This document shows, piece after piece, positions 14,585 to 21,984 of a stretch of 64,000 bases of DNA. Made by a program: the position numbers and the translations under genes. The stretch comes from Noviherbaspirillum sp. Root189 (lineage in GTDB: Bacteria > Pseudomonadota > Gammaproteobacteria > Burkholderiales > Burkholderiaceae_D): contig NZ_LMHZ01000056.1 in assembly GCF_001428545.1 (NCBI RefSeq), positions 108,894-172,893 on the forward strand, read 5' to 3'. Each line of letters starts with the position of its first letter. Within the stretch, counting starts at the first letter, position 1. Under the pieces are notes generated by a model. The model did no database searches, was not told the origin of the DNA, and saw only the letters and a list, made by a program, of their open reading frames with translations.

Positions 14585-15254
14585 AGTCCTAATTTGCGCG
14601 TATGGATTGCTCCTTGGCGTGGCTTTCTACGAATGGAAGAAGCGCCAGGGCGAACAAGTGACAGACGATGAAGGCGATTCAGATTTTGTCGATGACGTTA
14701 CAAGCGAACTTGAATCAGCAGCGGCAACCGCGGCGAATTTCTTAGACTCGGCAACGGGGGGATTCTTGAAAATTTCAGCAATGCGAACGGTCGATTTATC
14801 CGTTCTGACTAATCCAAACGTGCAAGCAATTTTGCGCGTGATCCGTACCGGGGAAGGCACGGCAGATGAGGCGGGATATCGTCGCATCTTTGGCGGCCAG
14901 ATGTTCACATCGTATGACGATCATCCACGCATCACGGTAACGAAAAGCGGTTACAAGAGCACGGCGGCGGGCGCATATCAAATGCTGGCGTCGACGTGGG
15001 ATGAAACCCGCAAGATGATGGGTTTAAGCGATTTTTCGCCAGCGTCGCAGGATGCGGCAGCAGTAGGGCGCATCGCAGCGCGTGGGGCGCTTCCTGACGT
15101 GCTGGCGGGCCGGTTTGATGTGGCAATCAAGAAGATTGCAAAAGAGTGGGCCAGCTTGCCCGGATCGCCTTACGGTCAACCTGTAATGACGATCGACAAA
15201 GCGCGGCAAATTTACGCAATGGCGGGCGGTGAAACTACAACGGCGGTGGCATGA
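14574..15254 (+). CDS. Membrane-anchored GH104 lytic transglycosylase
   Basis: This 226-residue protein has an N-terminal membrane helix (about residues 4-20), an acidic linker, and from about residue 78 a lambda-R-type (GH104) domain: RTGEGTADEAGYRRIFGG with catalytic Glu94, then FTSYDDHPRI, STAAGAYQMLASTW, and WASLPGSPYGQP. It cuts peptidoglycan without hydrolysis. The N-terminal anchor suggests either a virion enzyme for DNA entry or a signal-anchor endolysin for release. It starts inside the preceding gene (ATG 14574; a GTG at 14571 is an alternative). Confidence 0.86.
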   Translation: MRREVLICAYGLLLGVAFYEWKKRQGEQVTDDEGDSDFVDDVTSELESAAATAANFLDSATGGFLKISAMRTVDLSVLTNPNVQAILRVIRTGEGTADEAGYRRIFGGQMFTSYDDHPRITVTKSGYKSTAAGAYQMLASTWDETRKMMGLSDFSPASQDAAAVGRIAARGALPDVLAGRFDVAIKKIAKEWASLPGSPYGQPVMTIDKARQIYAMAGGETTTAVA

Positions 15255-15511
15255 GCGCAAAAGACATTTTGATTTTCGCAGGTGTTGCGGTGGCGGCATA
15301 TATGGTGCTCAAGCGACGGGGCGCGGCATCGTCGTTTGCAACCGAAATTCCAAACTCGGCTCTGCCGGGGCAAAACGGATACGGGTGGCGCTATTTCTCG
15401 GACGGCACGGCGATTTCTCCCGATGGTACGTATTACCTGAAGGGCAAAGTCATTTCCAGCACGTATGACGGCGTAAGCGTCGGTTCTAACTACGGGAATC
15501 TGACAACGTGA
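15251..15511 (+). CDS. Small membrane protein with beta C-terminal part
   Basis: This 86-residue protein has an N-terminal membrane helix (about 5-20) followed by KRR, so the tail would point to the cytoplasm or virion inside by the positive-inside rule. The C-terminal part holds WRYFSDGTAISPDGTYYLKG, a beta hairpin-like motif. The start overlaps the transglycosylase stop (ATGA). Family not recognised. Confidence 0.6.
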   Translation: MSAKDILIFAGVAVAAYMVLKRRGAASSFATEIPNSALPGQNGYGWRYFSDGTAISPDGTYYLKGKVISSTYDGVSVGSNYGNLTT

Positions 15512-15807
15512 TAAACCAGCGGACATTGGTCATTGCGGCGGCGGGCGTCGGCGCGGCGGTGCTCTTGTACGTGGTAACGCGGGGCGCAAAGAATGTTGGG
15601 CAAGACATCGGCAGCGGGGCGATTGATCTGGCAGACGGTGTTGTAAAGGGCGCGGTGACTTCTGCTGGCTCAATTCTTGGCATTCCACTTACGGATGCAG
15701 AGAAGGCGGCAAAGGCGCGAAAAGAGGGCGACGTGTGGGCTGCGTCTGAGTACATGCCAGCGGTCGATTTTATTAAATGGCTAGCCGCTGGCATGCCAAA
15801 AAACTAG
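15508..15807 (+). CDS. Small membrane protein
   Basis: This 99-residue protein starts with GTG overlapping the previous stop. It has one N-terminal membrane helix (about residues 7-24, LVIAAAGVGAAVLLYVV) and a helical charged tail. A lysis or virion membrane role is possible. Family not recognised. Confidence 0.55.
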   Translation: MINQRTLVIAAAGVGAAVLLYVVTRGAKNVGQDIGSGAIDLADGVVKGAVTSAGSILGIPLTDAEKAAKARKEGDVWAASEYMPAVDFIKWLAAGMPKN

Positions 15808-15815
15808 GGGGAAGC

Positions 15816-15971
15816 ATGGATCGCATTAACGAAGCAAGTACATGGGCGGGACTCGGTTTGATGGTTCCGGCCATTGGTGAACTGGTGATGACGGGCGGGA
15901 AAAGCGCAACGGCGTGGGGCCAGCTTATCGGCGGTCTAATCGCAATTATCAAGCGCGAAAAGGCAGCGTAA
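15816..15971 (+). CDS. Holin-like small membrane protein
   Basis: This 51-residue frame has a GGGGGAAG site before ATG 15816. It has two short hydrophobic segments (about residues 10-24 and 33-46) and a charged end (KREKAA), the general form of a small holin or virion membrane protein. The nearby transglycosylase makes a lysis role plausible. The ATG at 15777 in the same frame is less likely, as it lies within the previous gene. Confidence 0.55.
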   Translation: MDRINEASTWAGLGLMVPAIGELVMTGGKSATAWGQLIGGLIAIIKREKAA

Positions 15972-15973
15972 TT

Positions 15974-16114
15974 ATGTCCATTGCTGAAACCCTGCAATTG
16001 CTGAACGGGGCGGGCGTGCTATCGCTGGCGGCGGCTATTTTCAAGTGGGGTGTAGCAATGGAAAAGCGCGTGACGGTACTAGAAACTATCAATGACGTGA
16101 AAGGCAAAAAATGA
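15974..16114 (+). CDS. Small membrane peptide of 46 residues
   Basis: The frame has one hydrophobic helix (about residues 12-24) and a C-terminal amphipathic part, EKRVTVLETINDVKGKK. It follows the holin-like gene by 2 nt and overlaps the next gene by 4 nt. It could be an antiholin, a virion peptide or a holin partner; the sequence does not decide. Confidence 0.5.
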   Translation: MSIAETLQLLNGAGVLSLAAAIFKWGVAMEKRVTVLETINDVKGKK

Positions 16115-16212
16115 CGAAGAAAAAAGCAGCGCCGAAAAAGCGCAAACCGAAAACGCCAGCACGCAAGGCGAACGGACAATTCAAAAAGCGCAAGAGCGCC
16201 AAGAAGAAATAA
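16111..16212 (+). CDS. 33-residue highly basic protein
   Basis: The frame ATG 16111 to TAA 16210-16212 codes for 33 residues, of which more than half are Lys or Arg, with KKRKPKTPARKA and FKKRKSAKKK. It overlaps the preceding stop (ATGA) and is the last gene before the terminator. Such a peptide could neutralise packaged DNA or bind RNA. It is likely missed by automatic annotation. Confidence 0.6.
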   Translation: MTKKKAAPKKRKPKTPARKANGQFKKRKSAKKK

Positions 16213-16216
16213 AAAT

Positions 16217-16242
16217 GGCCCGGTGATGATCCGGGCCTTTTT
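16217..16242. terminator. Bidirectional terminator at end of the late operon
   Basis: GGCCCGG (16217-16223) pairs with CCGGGCC (16231-16237) over a 7 nt loop; TTTTT follows on the + strand and AAAAA precedes at 16211-16215. It stops both the rightward structural operon and the leftward lipoprotein transcript. Confidence 0.88.
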
Positions 16243-16244
16243 CA

Positions 16245-16562
16245 TTAAACGCATGTGAATGTCAGCGTTACGCGGTAATCAACTGGCGGGTTAATCAACC
16301 CGGATTTATTGAGCATTTCGCCAAGAACGGTGTTTGGAACCTGCGGGATAGTTTCGTCTTTCTGGTCTGAGACTTCGTATCGCTTTTTTAGCCGTGAGCA
16401 TTGAGACTCAGCGCCAGAAAGCGCGTCATTGAGCGCTATAGGTTGCGTCTGTCCGTAGGAAATCGTTTTGTATATCCCGCCAGTCTGAGGAATGACGGTT
16501 GCGTTGGTTGCGCATCCGGCAATGGCAAGGACCGTGATGGTGATGGCGATAGATTTTCTCAT
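16245..16562 (-). CDS. Prophage lipoprotein
   Basis: This 105-residue protein starts MRKSIAITITVLAIAGC, a lipoprotein signal with lipobox LAIAGC. The mature part is mixed, with a second cysteine in the middle (SQCSRLKKRY) and one near the end (LTFTCV). It is transcribed against the structural genes at the right end, the typical place of a lysogeny-expressed cargo gene. Possible roles are superinfection exclusion, surface change or lysis (spanin); the sequence does not decide. Confidence 0.6.
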   Translation of the reverse strand: MRKSIAITITVLAIAGCATNATVIPQTGGIYKTISYGQTQPIALNDALSGAESQCSRLKKRYEVSDQKDETIPQVPNTVLGEMLNKSGLINPPVDYRVTLTFTCV

Positions 16563-16585
16563 TTAAAGCTCCCTGATTTATTAGG

Positions 16586-16921
16586 CTATGCCGTTTTATG
16601 GAATGGGTCTTTTGCGGCAGGTTCGGCAGTATGCGGCTTTTTATTTGGCGGTGTGAACTGGATAACGTCGCCGGTAACCAAACCTAAGCGGGCGAGCCGA
16701 GGTTGCATGTTCATTTGTCGAAGTCGTTCGGCATGTTCCATCTTTTGCAGGCGGATAATTTCAGGAACCCACCAGGGCATTTTCGTTTTGCCTGAAATCC
16801 AATCATGTACGGTCCTTTCAGATCGACGCAGGCGTTTTGCTAAATCTGGTAAGGCAATAAATTGCGCATGGTAGGCCAATTCCTGCGGATTCCCATAGCG
16901 TAAATTCGGGTAACGCATCAT
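16586..16921 (-). CDS. DUF3653-like phage DNA-binding protein
   Basis: This protein of 111 (or 110, from the second Met) residues has RYPNLRYGNPQEL at the start, then LPDLAKRLRRSERTVHDWISGKTKMPWWVPEIIRLQKMEHAERLRQM, which contains a helix-turn-helix (about residues 24-45). It resembles the DUF3653 proteins of Xanthomonas and Ralstonia filamentous phages. It lies 23 bp upstream of the lipoprotein gene on the same strand. It could control lysogenic genes. Confidence 0.6.
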   Translation of the reverse strand: MMRYPNLRYGNPQELAYHAQFIALPDLAKRLRRSERTVHDWISGKTKMPWWVPEIIRLQKMEHAERLRQMNMQPRLARLGLVTGDVIQFTPPNKKPHTAEPAAKDPFHKTA

Positions 16922-16938
16922 TTCTCCAATGAAACAAA

Positions 16939-16972
16939 AAGGCCGGGTTTACAGTAACCCCGGCCTTGTTAT
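16939..16972. terminator. Hairpin terminator near the right prophage end
   Basis: AAGGCCGGG (16939-16947) pairs with CCCGGCCTT (16959-16967), with A-rich sequence on the left and TTGTTATTT on the right. It lies 17 bp upstream of the leftward DUF3653-like gene and can block chromosomal read-through into either side. Confidence 0.65.
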
Positions 16973-17029
16973 TTGGCATCCCATGTTCATGGGAAATTGC
17001 TTGACAGAATGTTTCTTGGTAGCACCGGA

Positions 17030-17057
17030 ATCGCTCATAATTTGCGTTATGTAAAAT
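17030..17057. other. Right prophage end: dif-like attachment site (attR)
   Basis: The site has a XerC-like arm ATCGCTCATAA (ending at 17040), a 6 bp centre TTTGCG (17041-17046) and a XerD-like arm TTATGTAAAAT (17047-17057). The last arm matches the E. coli dif XerD arm TTATGTTAAAT in 10 of 11 bases. The core repeats that at 5930-5943. The outer XerD arm would be chromosomal, so this may mark the host dif region. Confidence 0.65.
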
Positions 17058-17113
17058 AGAGTCGGTGAGATTGAAATGATCCTGACTTCAGCACACCGGC
17101 CGTCGCATAGCCG

Positions 17114-17821
17114 CTACCGTAGTTCTTCTCCAGCGTGGGATCCCTTGCTTTGCATCGAACCGGAAAGCAGCACCTCGCGGCCTTGTGCTACGGGTACGCG
17201 TTCAAGTAAGGCCCGCGCGACGTCAATGGCAGCGATTGCACGAAAGTTCGAAGGAATGAGCGGTCGTAGCAGCGCACTGACATACTTTCCAATAGTCTCG
17301 CCGGATCGACTAGGCTGACCCAATACGTTGCGGTCGCCCGTTAAAAGCGACGGGCGCGCTATGACAAGGGCTTCGAAGTCAAGCGTCGCCAGCGCCTGCT
17401 CAAGTTCACCCTTCACTCGATTGTAAAATACAGTCGATTGCGCATTCGCGCCCATTGCGCTTACCACACCGAGACGGCGGCAGCCTGTTGCCAGCGTTGC
17501 TCGCGCCACCGCCAGATTGGCGTCAAAATCGACAGATCGGAACGCTGCCTGGCTACCGGCGATTTTGATCGTGGTGCCGAGCGCGAGATACGTTTCATCA
17601 ATTGCCTGAAGCCTTGGCAGTGCCTTGAAATCGACCACATGCGAGATCAGCTTGGGATGTTGGACGTCCAATGGACGGCGCCCTAGCGAATGGACCGACG
17701 TGACCGAGTTATCTGCCAGCAGACCAAGCAGAATTTCCTTGCCGACCAGACCGGTTGCTCCTGCCAGCACGACCGTTCGACTGGCGGCATTTCCGTTCGC
17801 ACCTGATGCTGCAGATCGCAT
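17114..17821 (-). CDS. NAD(P)-binding Rossmann protein (HTATIP2/NmrA-like)
   Basis: This 235-residue protein has a Rossmann loop GATGLVGKE (about residues 20-28), the segment VVSAMGANAQSTVFYNRVKGELE with a Tyr/Lys arrangement, and the tail of the atypical short-chain dehydrogenase group (NAD_binding_10). The substrate is unknown. I chose the Met at 17821 because the residues upstream do not look like the family; the frame is open to 17950. It is the first chromosomal gene to the right of the prophage. Confidence 0.7.
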   Translation of the reverse strand: MRSAASGANGNAASRTVVLAGATGLVGKEILLGLLADNSVTSVHSLGRRPLDVQHPKLISHVVDFKALPRLQAIDETYLALGTTIKIAGSQAAFRSVDFDANLAVARATLATGCRRLGVVSAMGANAQSTVFYNRVKGELEQALATLDFEALVIARPSLLTGDRNVLGQPSRSGETIGKYVSALLRPLIPSNFRAIAAIDVARALLERVPVAQGREVLLSGSMQSKGSHAGEELR

Positions 17822-18102
17822 TGAAGTTACGCGAGTGAGTTTGTCCACCGTCTCGTTCCGTAAATATAAGACATATAAAACCAATTGGAATATTGGAATC
17901 AGTCGTTTTTCACAGGCTCCTGTCTGCCCATGCGCTCTTCTCTCATTCAACCTTTAAACTTGGTTTTTCTTTACTTGCCAATATTGCCATACGCCGGCGC
18001 AGCCGTATATGACCTGGTATTGGACCTGGCATTGCGCAACGCGCGCACAATTTATGCAGGACAATATCGCGTTATCTCTATTTGATGTGTGGTGACTTTC
18101 AT

Positions 18103-18720
18103 ATGCAGGGTTTTAATACATTAATCCAGGTAGTCGAAGTACTGGGCCTCATTGCCTTTGCTTTCTCCGGGTTCATCGAAGCACGCCAAAAGGACATGGA
18201 TCTGGTGGGCATTTTTACAGTCGCATTCATTACCGCCTTTGGCGGAGGAACGCTGCGAGACCTGCTACTCGATCGGCGCCCGCTGTTTTGGGTCGAGCAT
18301 CAGGAATACACCTTGTTGATCTTTATCCTTGCATTGGTGATTACTCCTTTCATGCGTCATCTTCGTTCTGCCTTCTCGGAAAAGCTTCTCGTGACAGCCG
18401 ATGCCTTGGGCTTGGGTTTGTTCAGTGTTCTCGGCACATCCCTGGCGATCCGCACAGGGATGCCCCCTTTTGTCTGTGTGATGATGGGTGTCATTACCGG
18501 CATCTTTGGCGGCGTGCTGCGGGATGTCATCTGCAATGAAATCCCCATGGTTTTTCGGCGTGGACAGCTTTACGCGACCTGTGCCTTTCTTGGCTGCTGG
18601 GTCTATCTGTTGCTGGACTGGCTTTCGTTTCCTGAAACGCTCAGTTTATCGACGGGTATTCTAGTGACCGTTGTCACGAGAATGGCGGCAGTAAGATTCG
18701 ATTTGAAGTTACCCGGATGA
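18103..18720 (+). CDS. TRIC/UPF0126 family membrane protein
   Basis: This 205-residue protein has about seven membrane helices and two repeats with the glycine motif FGGGTLRDLL and FGGVLRDVI, typical of the UPF0126 (YadS/YicG) family, bacterial relatives of trimeric intracellular cation channels. It likely conducts potassium or other small solutes at the inner membrane. An in-frame start at 18082 is possible. Confidence 0.85.
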   Translation: MQGFNTLIQVVEVLGLIAFAFSGFIEARQKDMDLVGIFTVAFITAFGGGTLRDLLLDRRPLFWVEHQEYTLLIFILALVITPFMRHLRSAFSEKLLVTADALGLGLFSVLGTSLAIRTGMPPFVCVMMGVITGIFGGVLRDVICNEIPMVFRRGQLYATCAFLGCWVYLLLDWLSFPETLSLSTGILVTVVTRMAAVRFDLKLPG

Positions 18721-18928
18721 CGTCGGATGTTGGGTAGCCGAATGCGTCGTTCGCCAGCCAATGAGATACACATACGGTGCCATGTACCAAACCGCTACTT
18801 CACGGTGGTTAAAGCGTAGCCGTCATAGAGCTCCCTCAACAAACGCGCAGCATGAGATGCTTAATCACAAATCTTTTCCCTATCGGATGCTGTATAAGGT
18901 TGATAAAGCCTTTCCCAAGGGAGCTCTT

Positions 18929-19462
18929 ATGTCGCCAGCCCGAAAAAAATACTATGTCGCTGTCAGTCGACCTGTCATCCAGTCCACCATCATTGAAGTT
19001 GAAGCAGACAACGAGGAAGATGCAGCGGACAAAGCGTTTCAGGAAGCCTTTGCGCTTGATGATAACGTCTGGTCCGGAAAATTCGAACCGGAGAATTACG
19101 GACATGATGTCGTCAGCGTCTTGGAGCAAGACCAAGGGCATCTACAGGCCGAGCCAGAATTTGTTCTTCAAGATCGCATCGACGATGTAAAGTACCTGCT
19201 GTTACGCGGCGATACCAATATGGGTGAAGGGTCTATGCTTTTTCAGCCTTGGCTTCAAGACCACTCTTCCCTCTTCGTTGCCGATGTGTGCAAGGGCTGG
19301 CTGGGCGATATACAACTACTGGCCGATGAGGGCGTTGAGGGTTTGGTGGAATGGGTGGAAGACCCGATCCTTGATGCCGCAAAGATCCCGCCTGAAGTGA
19401 TCGCACGGCTTCCGTGGCTTGGGCAGAGTGGGCACAAGGGTAGTGGCAATAATCCGCTCTAG
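18929..19462 (+). CDS. Unknown soluble protein
   Basis: This 177-residue acidic protein starts behind an AAGGGAG site. The N-terminal part YYVAVSRPVIQSTIIEVEAD followed by an acidic helix resembles small ligand-sensing alpha/beta modules. The second half is rich in Trp, Leu and Asp/Glu. Family not recognised. It is convergent with the histidine kinase gene, with only 5 bp between the stops. Confidence 0.6.
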   Translation: MSPARKKYYVAVSRPVIQSTIIEVEADNEEDAADKAFQEAFALDDNVWSGKFEPENYGHDVVSVLEQDQGHLQAEPEFVLQDRIDDVKYLLLRGDTNMGEGSMLFQPWLQDHSSLFVADVCKGWLGDIQLLADEGVEGLVEWVEDPILDAAKIPPEVIARLPWLGQSGHKGSGNNPL

Positions 19463-19467
19463 TGAAT

Positions 19468-21687
19468 TTATAAGGTCCGTACGGTTTCCGAATCGTCGTG
19501 AACGATAAGGCGGTCAATCTCCTCAAGCAATTTCGGAATGTTGACCGGCTTCACCATATGCAAATTGAAGCCGGCTTGCAATGCGCGCTGCCGGTCCGTT
19601 TCCTGTCCATATCCGGTAAGCGCAATCACGGGCATCCCGGCGATACCGCGTGTGTCTCGGACTTTCCGGACAAACTGATACCCATCCATGCCGGGCAAGC
19701 CGATATCGACGATGGCGATGTCCGGTCGTTCCTCTACCGCGATTTTCAATCCATCGAGCCCATTGCCGGATTCATACACAATGTGGCCATGTGCGCCCAA
19801 CATGGATGCAACCATCAAACGAGCCTGTTCGTTATCCTCGACGAGCAAAATACGGCGCGAAACGCCCGCAGGAAGGGCATTCGGTGATGTCGTACCGGAC
19901 GTGGCCGCAGCAACGGAAACCGGGAGCCTGACCGTGAAGCTGCTGCCCTGCCCTGCACCCTTGCTGCTCGCCGCCACGCTGCCGCCATGCATGGTCACAA
20001 GCTGATGCACCAGCGATAGCCCGATTCCCAGTCCGCCCTGGGCACGATCGATGGCGGTGGAGCCTTGCACGAAAACATCAAAAATGTGTGGAAGCAAATC
20101 GGCGGAGATACCGATGCCGGTGTCCTTGACGGTCAGCACGGCAGACTCGCCCTCCTGCCGCACGCTGACGTCGATAAGCCCGTCTTCAGGTGTGTACTTC
20201 ACCGCATTAATCAACAAGTTGTTGACGATCTGCTCGATACGCGTCGCGTCGGCAGCTATCCGCATCGGATGCAAATCAAGAACTAGGCGATGCCCGGTCA
20301 TTCGTCCGGTCGTCTTCAAGGTGTCGATACACATCTGCACCGTTCGGCCCAGGTCGATCGGTGCAATATTCAGTGAAATTTTTCCGGACATGATACGACT
20401 CAGGTCCAGCAAATCGTTGAGAATCGTGCCAAGGTGTTCGGTTTGCTGACGCAGGATGGATCGAGCTCTTTCCACCGTTGCCTGCTTCATGCCGGGCGCC
20501 TCGATGACGTCGATGGCGGAGGTGATGGCGCTGAGAGGATTGCGCAGCTCATGACCGAGCATGGCAAGAAACTCGTCTTTGGCCTTGTTCTGCTCTTCCG
20601 CGAGTCGACGCGCCTGTTGCTCCCTTAGCAGCAATTCGGCCCGTTCGCGCTGGCCGCGCTGGATCAGTGTTCCGGCATTATTGAGCGCTAGGTGCAACTG
20701 ATCGACTTCTCCGACGGAGGTTTTCAAAGGCGGGGGCGCCTCCCCTTTTGCCAGCGTATCCGCCGCATCGACGGCGCCGTCAATCGATCCGATCAGGCGG
20801 CGGGCAAAAACTACGGCGACAGTTGCCGCACAGAGAACGGCGGCCCCCAGTCCCAACACCGATAGCCATACCGCGCGACGCGCAGCCAGTTCGATCTCAG
20901 CCACCGGCACACCGACCGCAATGGTCCATCCTGCCTTCCGCGAATGCGTGTACGAATCAAAAACGTCCACCCCGTCACGGGTCTCGTGCCGAAGCACGCC
21001 GCTCGCATTGGCACGGGACGCGCTGTAAAGTTCGGGCCGCACCGGGCGGCCGACAAACCGTTCGGCGCCGGGCCTGCGGACAATACTGATGCCTGAGCGG
21101 TCAAAGATGCCGATGACCCAGCTCTCCGGCAGGTTCCGTTCCTGCAAAGCGCCGGCAAAGTGATCTGCGCGGAACGCCTTGGTCAGAATATAACGGACAC
21201 GTCCATCCACCTTGACTGGGTAATCCACTGCAATGGCATGCTCCATCGAAGCGGTCACGATGACCAGATCGGACACCTGCGGCACACCGGTCCGCGCAAC
21301 GTTCTCGATACGTGCGATGCTGCGGGGTGACAAGACCGGTAGCGCCGCTCCGCGCGGAAAAAATGTATTCATCAGCTGCTGACCGTTGAGCGCGGTAAGA
21401 ACTGTCCACTCGTCGCGCCCTTTACCGACAGCTTTAGCCTGCCAGTATGCCGAGTCGGAGTCACCGGACTTAATCGCCTCTGATTGGGCCAGTACCGCCA
21501 GCGCGGCTTCGGCACTCGATAATTCCGCATCAATGGCGAGCGTGATGGCATTGACGGTTTCACGCATGCCGCGCAGGGCAGCGCTACGTTCCGCCTCCAA
21601 CAGCTGTCCAATGGCTACAGTCGAGAAAATAATGACTGGAATCAGCGTCGCGAGCGCCATCAGCAATAGATATGAGCGGACTTTCAT
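19468..21687 (-). CDS. Membrane hybrid histidine kinase with receiver domain
   Basis: This 739-residue protein has a first membrane helix (about 4-25), a periplasmic Cache-like sensor part, a second helix (about 250-275), a HAMP-like linker, a HisKA domain with LGHELRNPL (phosphorylatable His), an HATPase domain with DTGIGI and GGLGIGLSLV, and a C-terminal receiver with LLVEDNEQARLM and DIAIVDIGLPGMDGYQF (phospho-acceptor Asp). It senses an unknown periplasmic signal. Start at 21687 is chosen because the helix begins directly after (MKVRSYLLL). Confidence 0.87.
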   Translation of the reverse strand: MKVRSYLLLMALATLIPVIIFSTVAIGQLLEAERSAALRGMRETVNAITLAIDAELSSAEAALAVLAQSEAIKSGDSDSAYWQAKAVGKGRDEWTVLTALNGQQLMNTFFPRGAALPVLSPRSIARIENVARTGVPQVSDLVIVTASMEHAIAVDYPVKVDGRVRYILTKAFRADHFAGALQERNLPESWVIGIFDRSGISIVRRPGAERFVGRPVRPELYSASRANASGVLRHETRDGVDVFDSYTHSRKAGWTIAVGVPVAEIELAARRAVWLSVLGLGAAVLCAATVAVVFARRLIGSIDGAVDAADTLAKGEAPPPLKTSVGEVDQLHLALNNAGTLIQRGQRERAELLLREQQARRLAEEQNKAKDEFLAMLGHELRNPLSAITSAIDVIEAPGMKQATVERARSILRQQTEHLGTILNDLLDLSRIMSGKISLNIAPIDLGRTVQMCIDTLKTTGRMTGHRLVLDLHPMRIAADATRIEQIVNNLLINAVKYTPEDGLIDVSVRQEGESAVLTVKDTGIGISADLLPHIFDVFVQGSTAIDRAQGGLGIGLSLVHQLVTMHGGSVAASSKGAGQGSSFTVRLPVSVAAATSGTTSPNALPAGVSRRILLVEDNEQARLMVASMLGAHGHIVYESGNGLDGLKIAVEERPDIAIVDIGLPGMDGYQFVRKVRDTRGIAGMPVIALTGYGQETDRQRALQAGFNLHMVKPVNIPKLLEEIDRLIVHDDSETVRTL

Positions 21688-21984
21688 GAATTCATTTTGG
21701 CCGGCGAAGTAGGAAGTAAGGCGGTCAGTAAATCGTTGTGAATCCGTTATAACAACGCTATAAAAGGACGTCCATGTAACTGCCCCATTGCTGCCGGGAC
21801 TCATCGGCTAAGGACGGCTCAAAATACCGCTAATCATTAACGCACTTTCTTTGCAATCTCCGTTCCCGCTATGCAAGCCGGGAAAAAATGATGTCGATTC
21901 AGGACATCGGTATGAGTTGCCCGATAAATAGGCACAGTGTTTGCACTCGGATCTTACTTCCAACAGCAACGCAGGAGTAATGAC

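Larger units (their letters stand above)
5921..17057. mobile_element. PM2-like (corticovirus-type) tailless prophage of about 11.1 kb
   Basis: The element runs between two related dif-like sites and holds about 24 tightly packed genes: repressor, rolling-circle Rep, KOW-like protein, P9-type packaging ATPase, P2-type double jelly-roll capsid protein, small membrane proteins, spike, GH104 lytic enzyme, holin-like protein, lipoprotein and a second regulator. There is no integrase, terminase, portal or tail gene. Size and gene content fit PM2 (about 10 kb). All key motifs appear intact, so it could be active. Confidence 0.8.

Noticed and set aside
5921..17057. Tailed phage or filamentous phage as the identity of the prophage
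   Set aside because: No terminase, portal or tail genes; no pI/Zot-like protein with a membrane helix or typical small coat protein order. The ATPase has the P9 rather than the Zot layout, and the capsid gene is P2-like.
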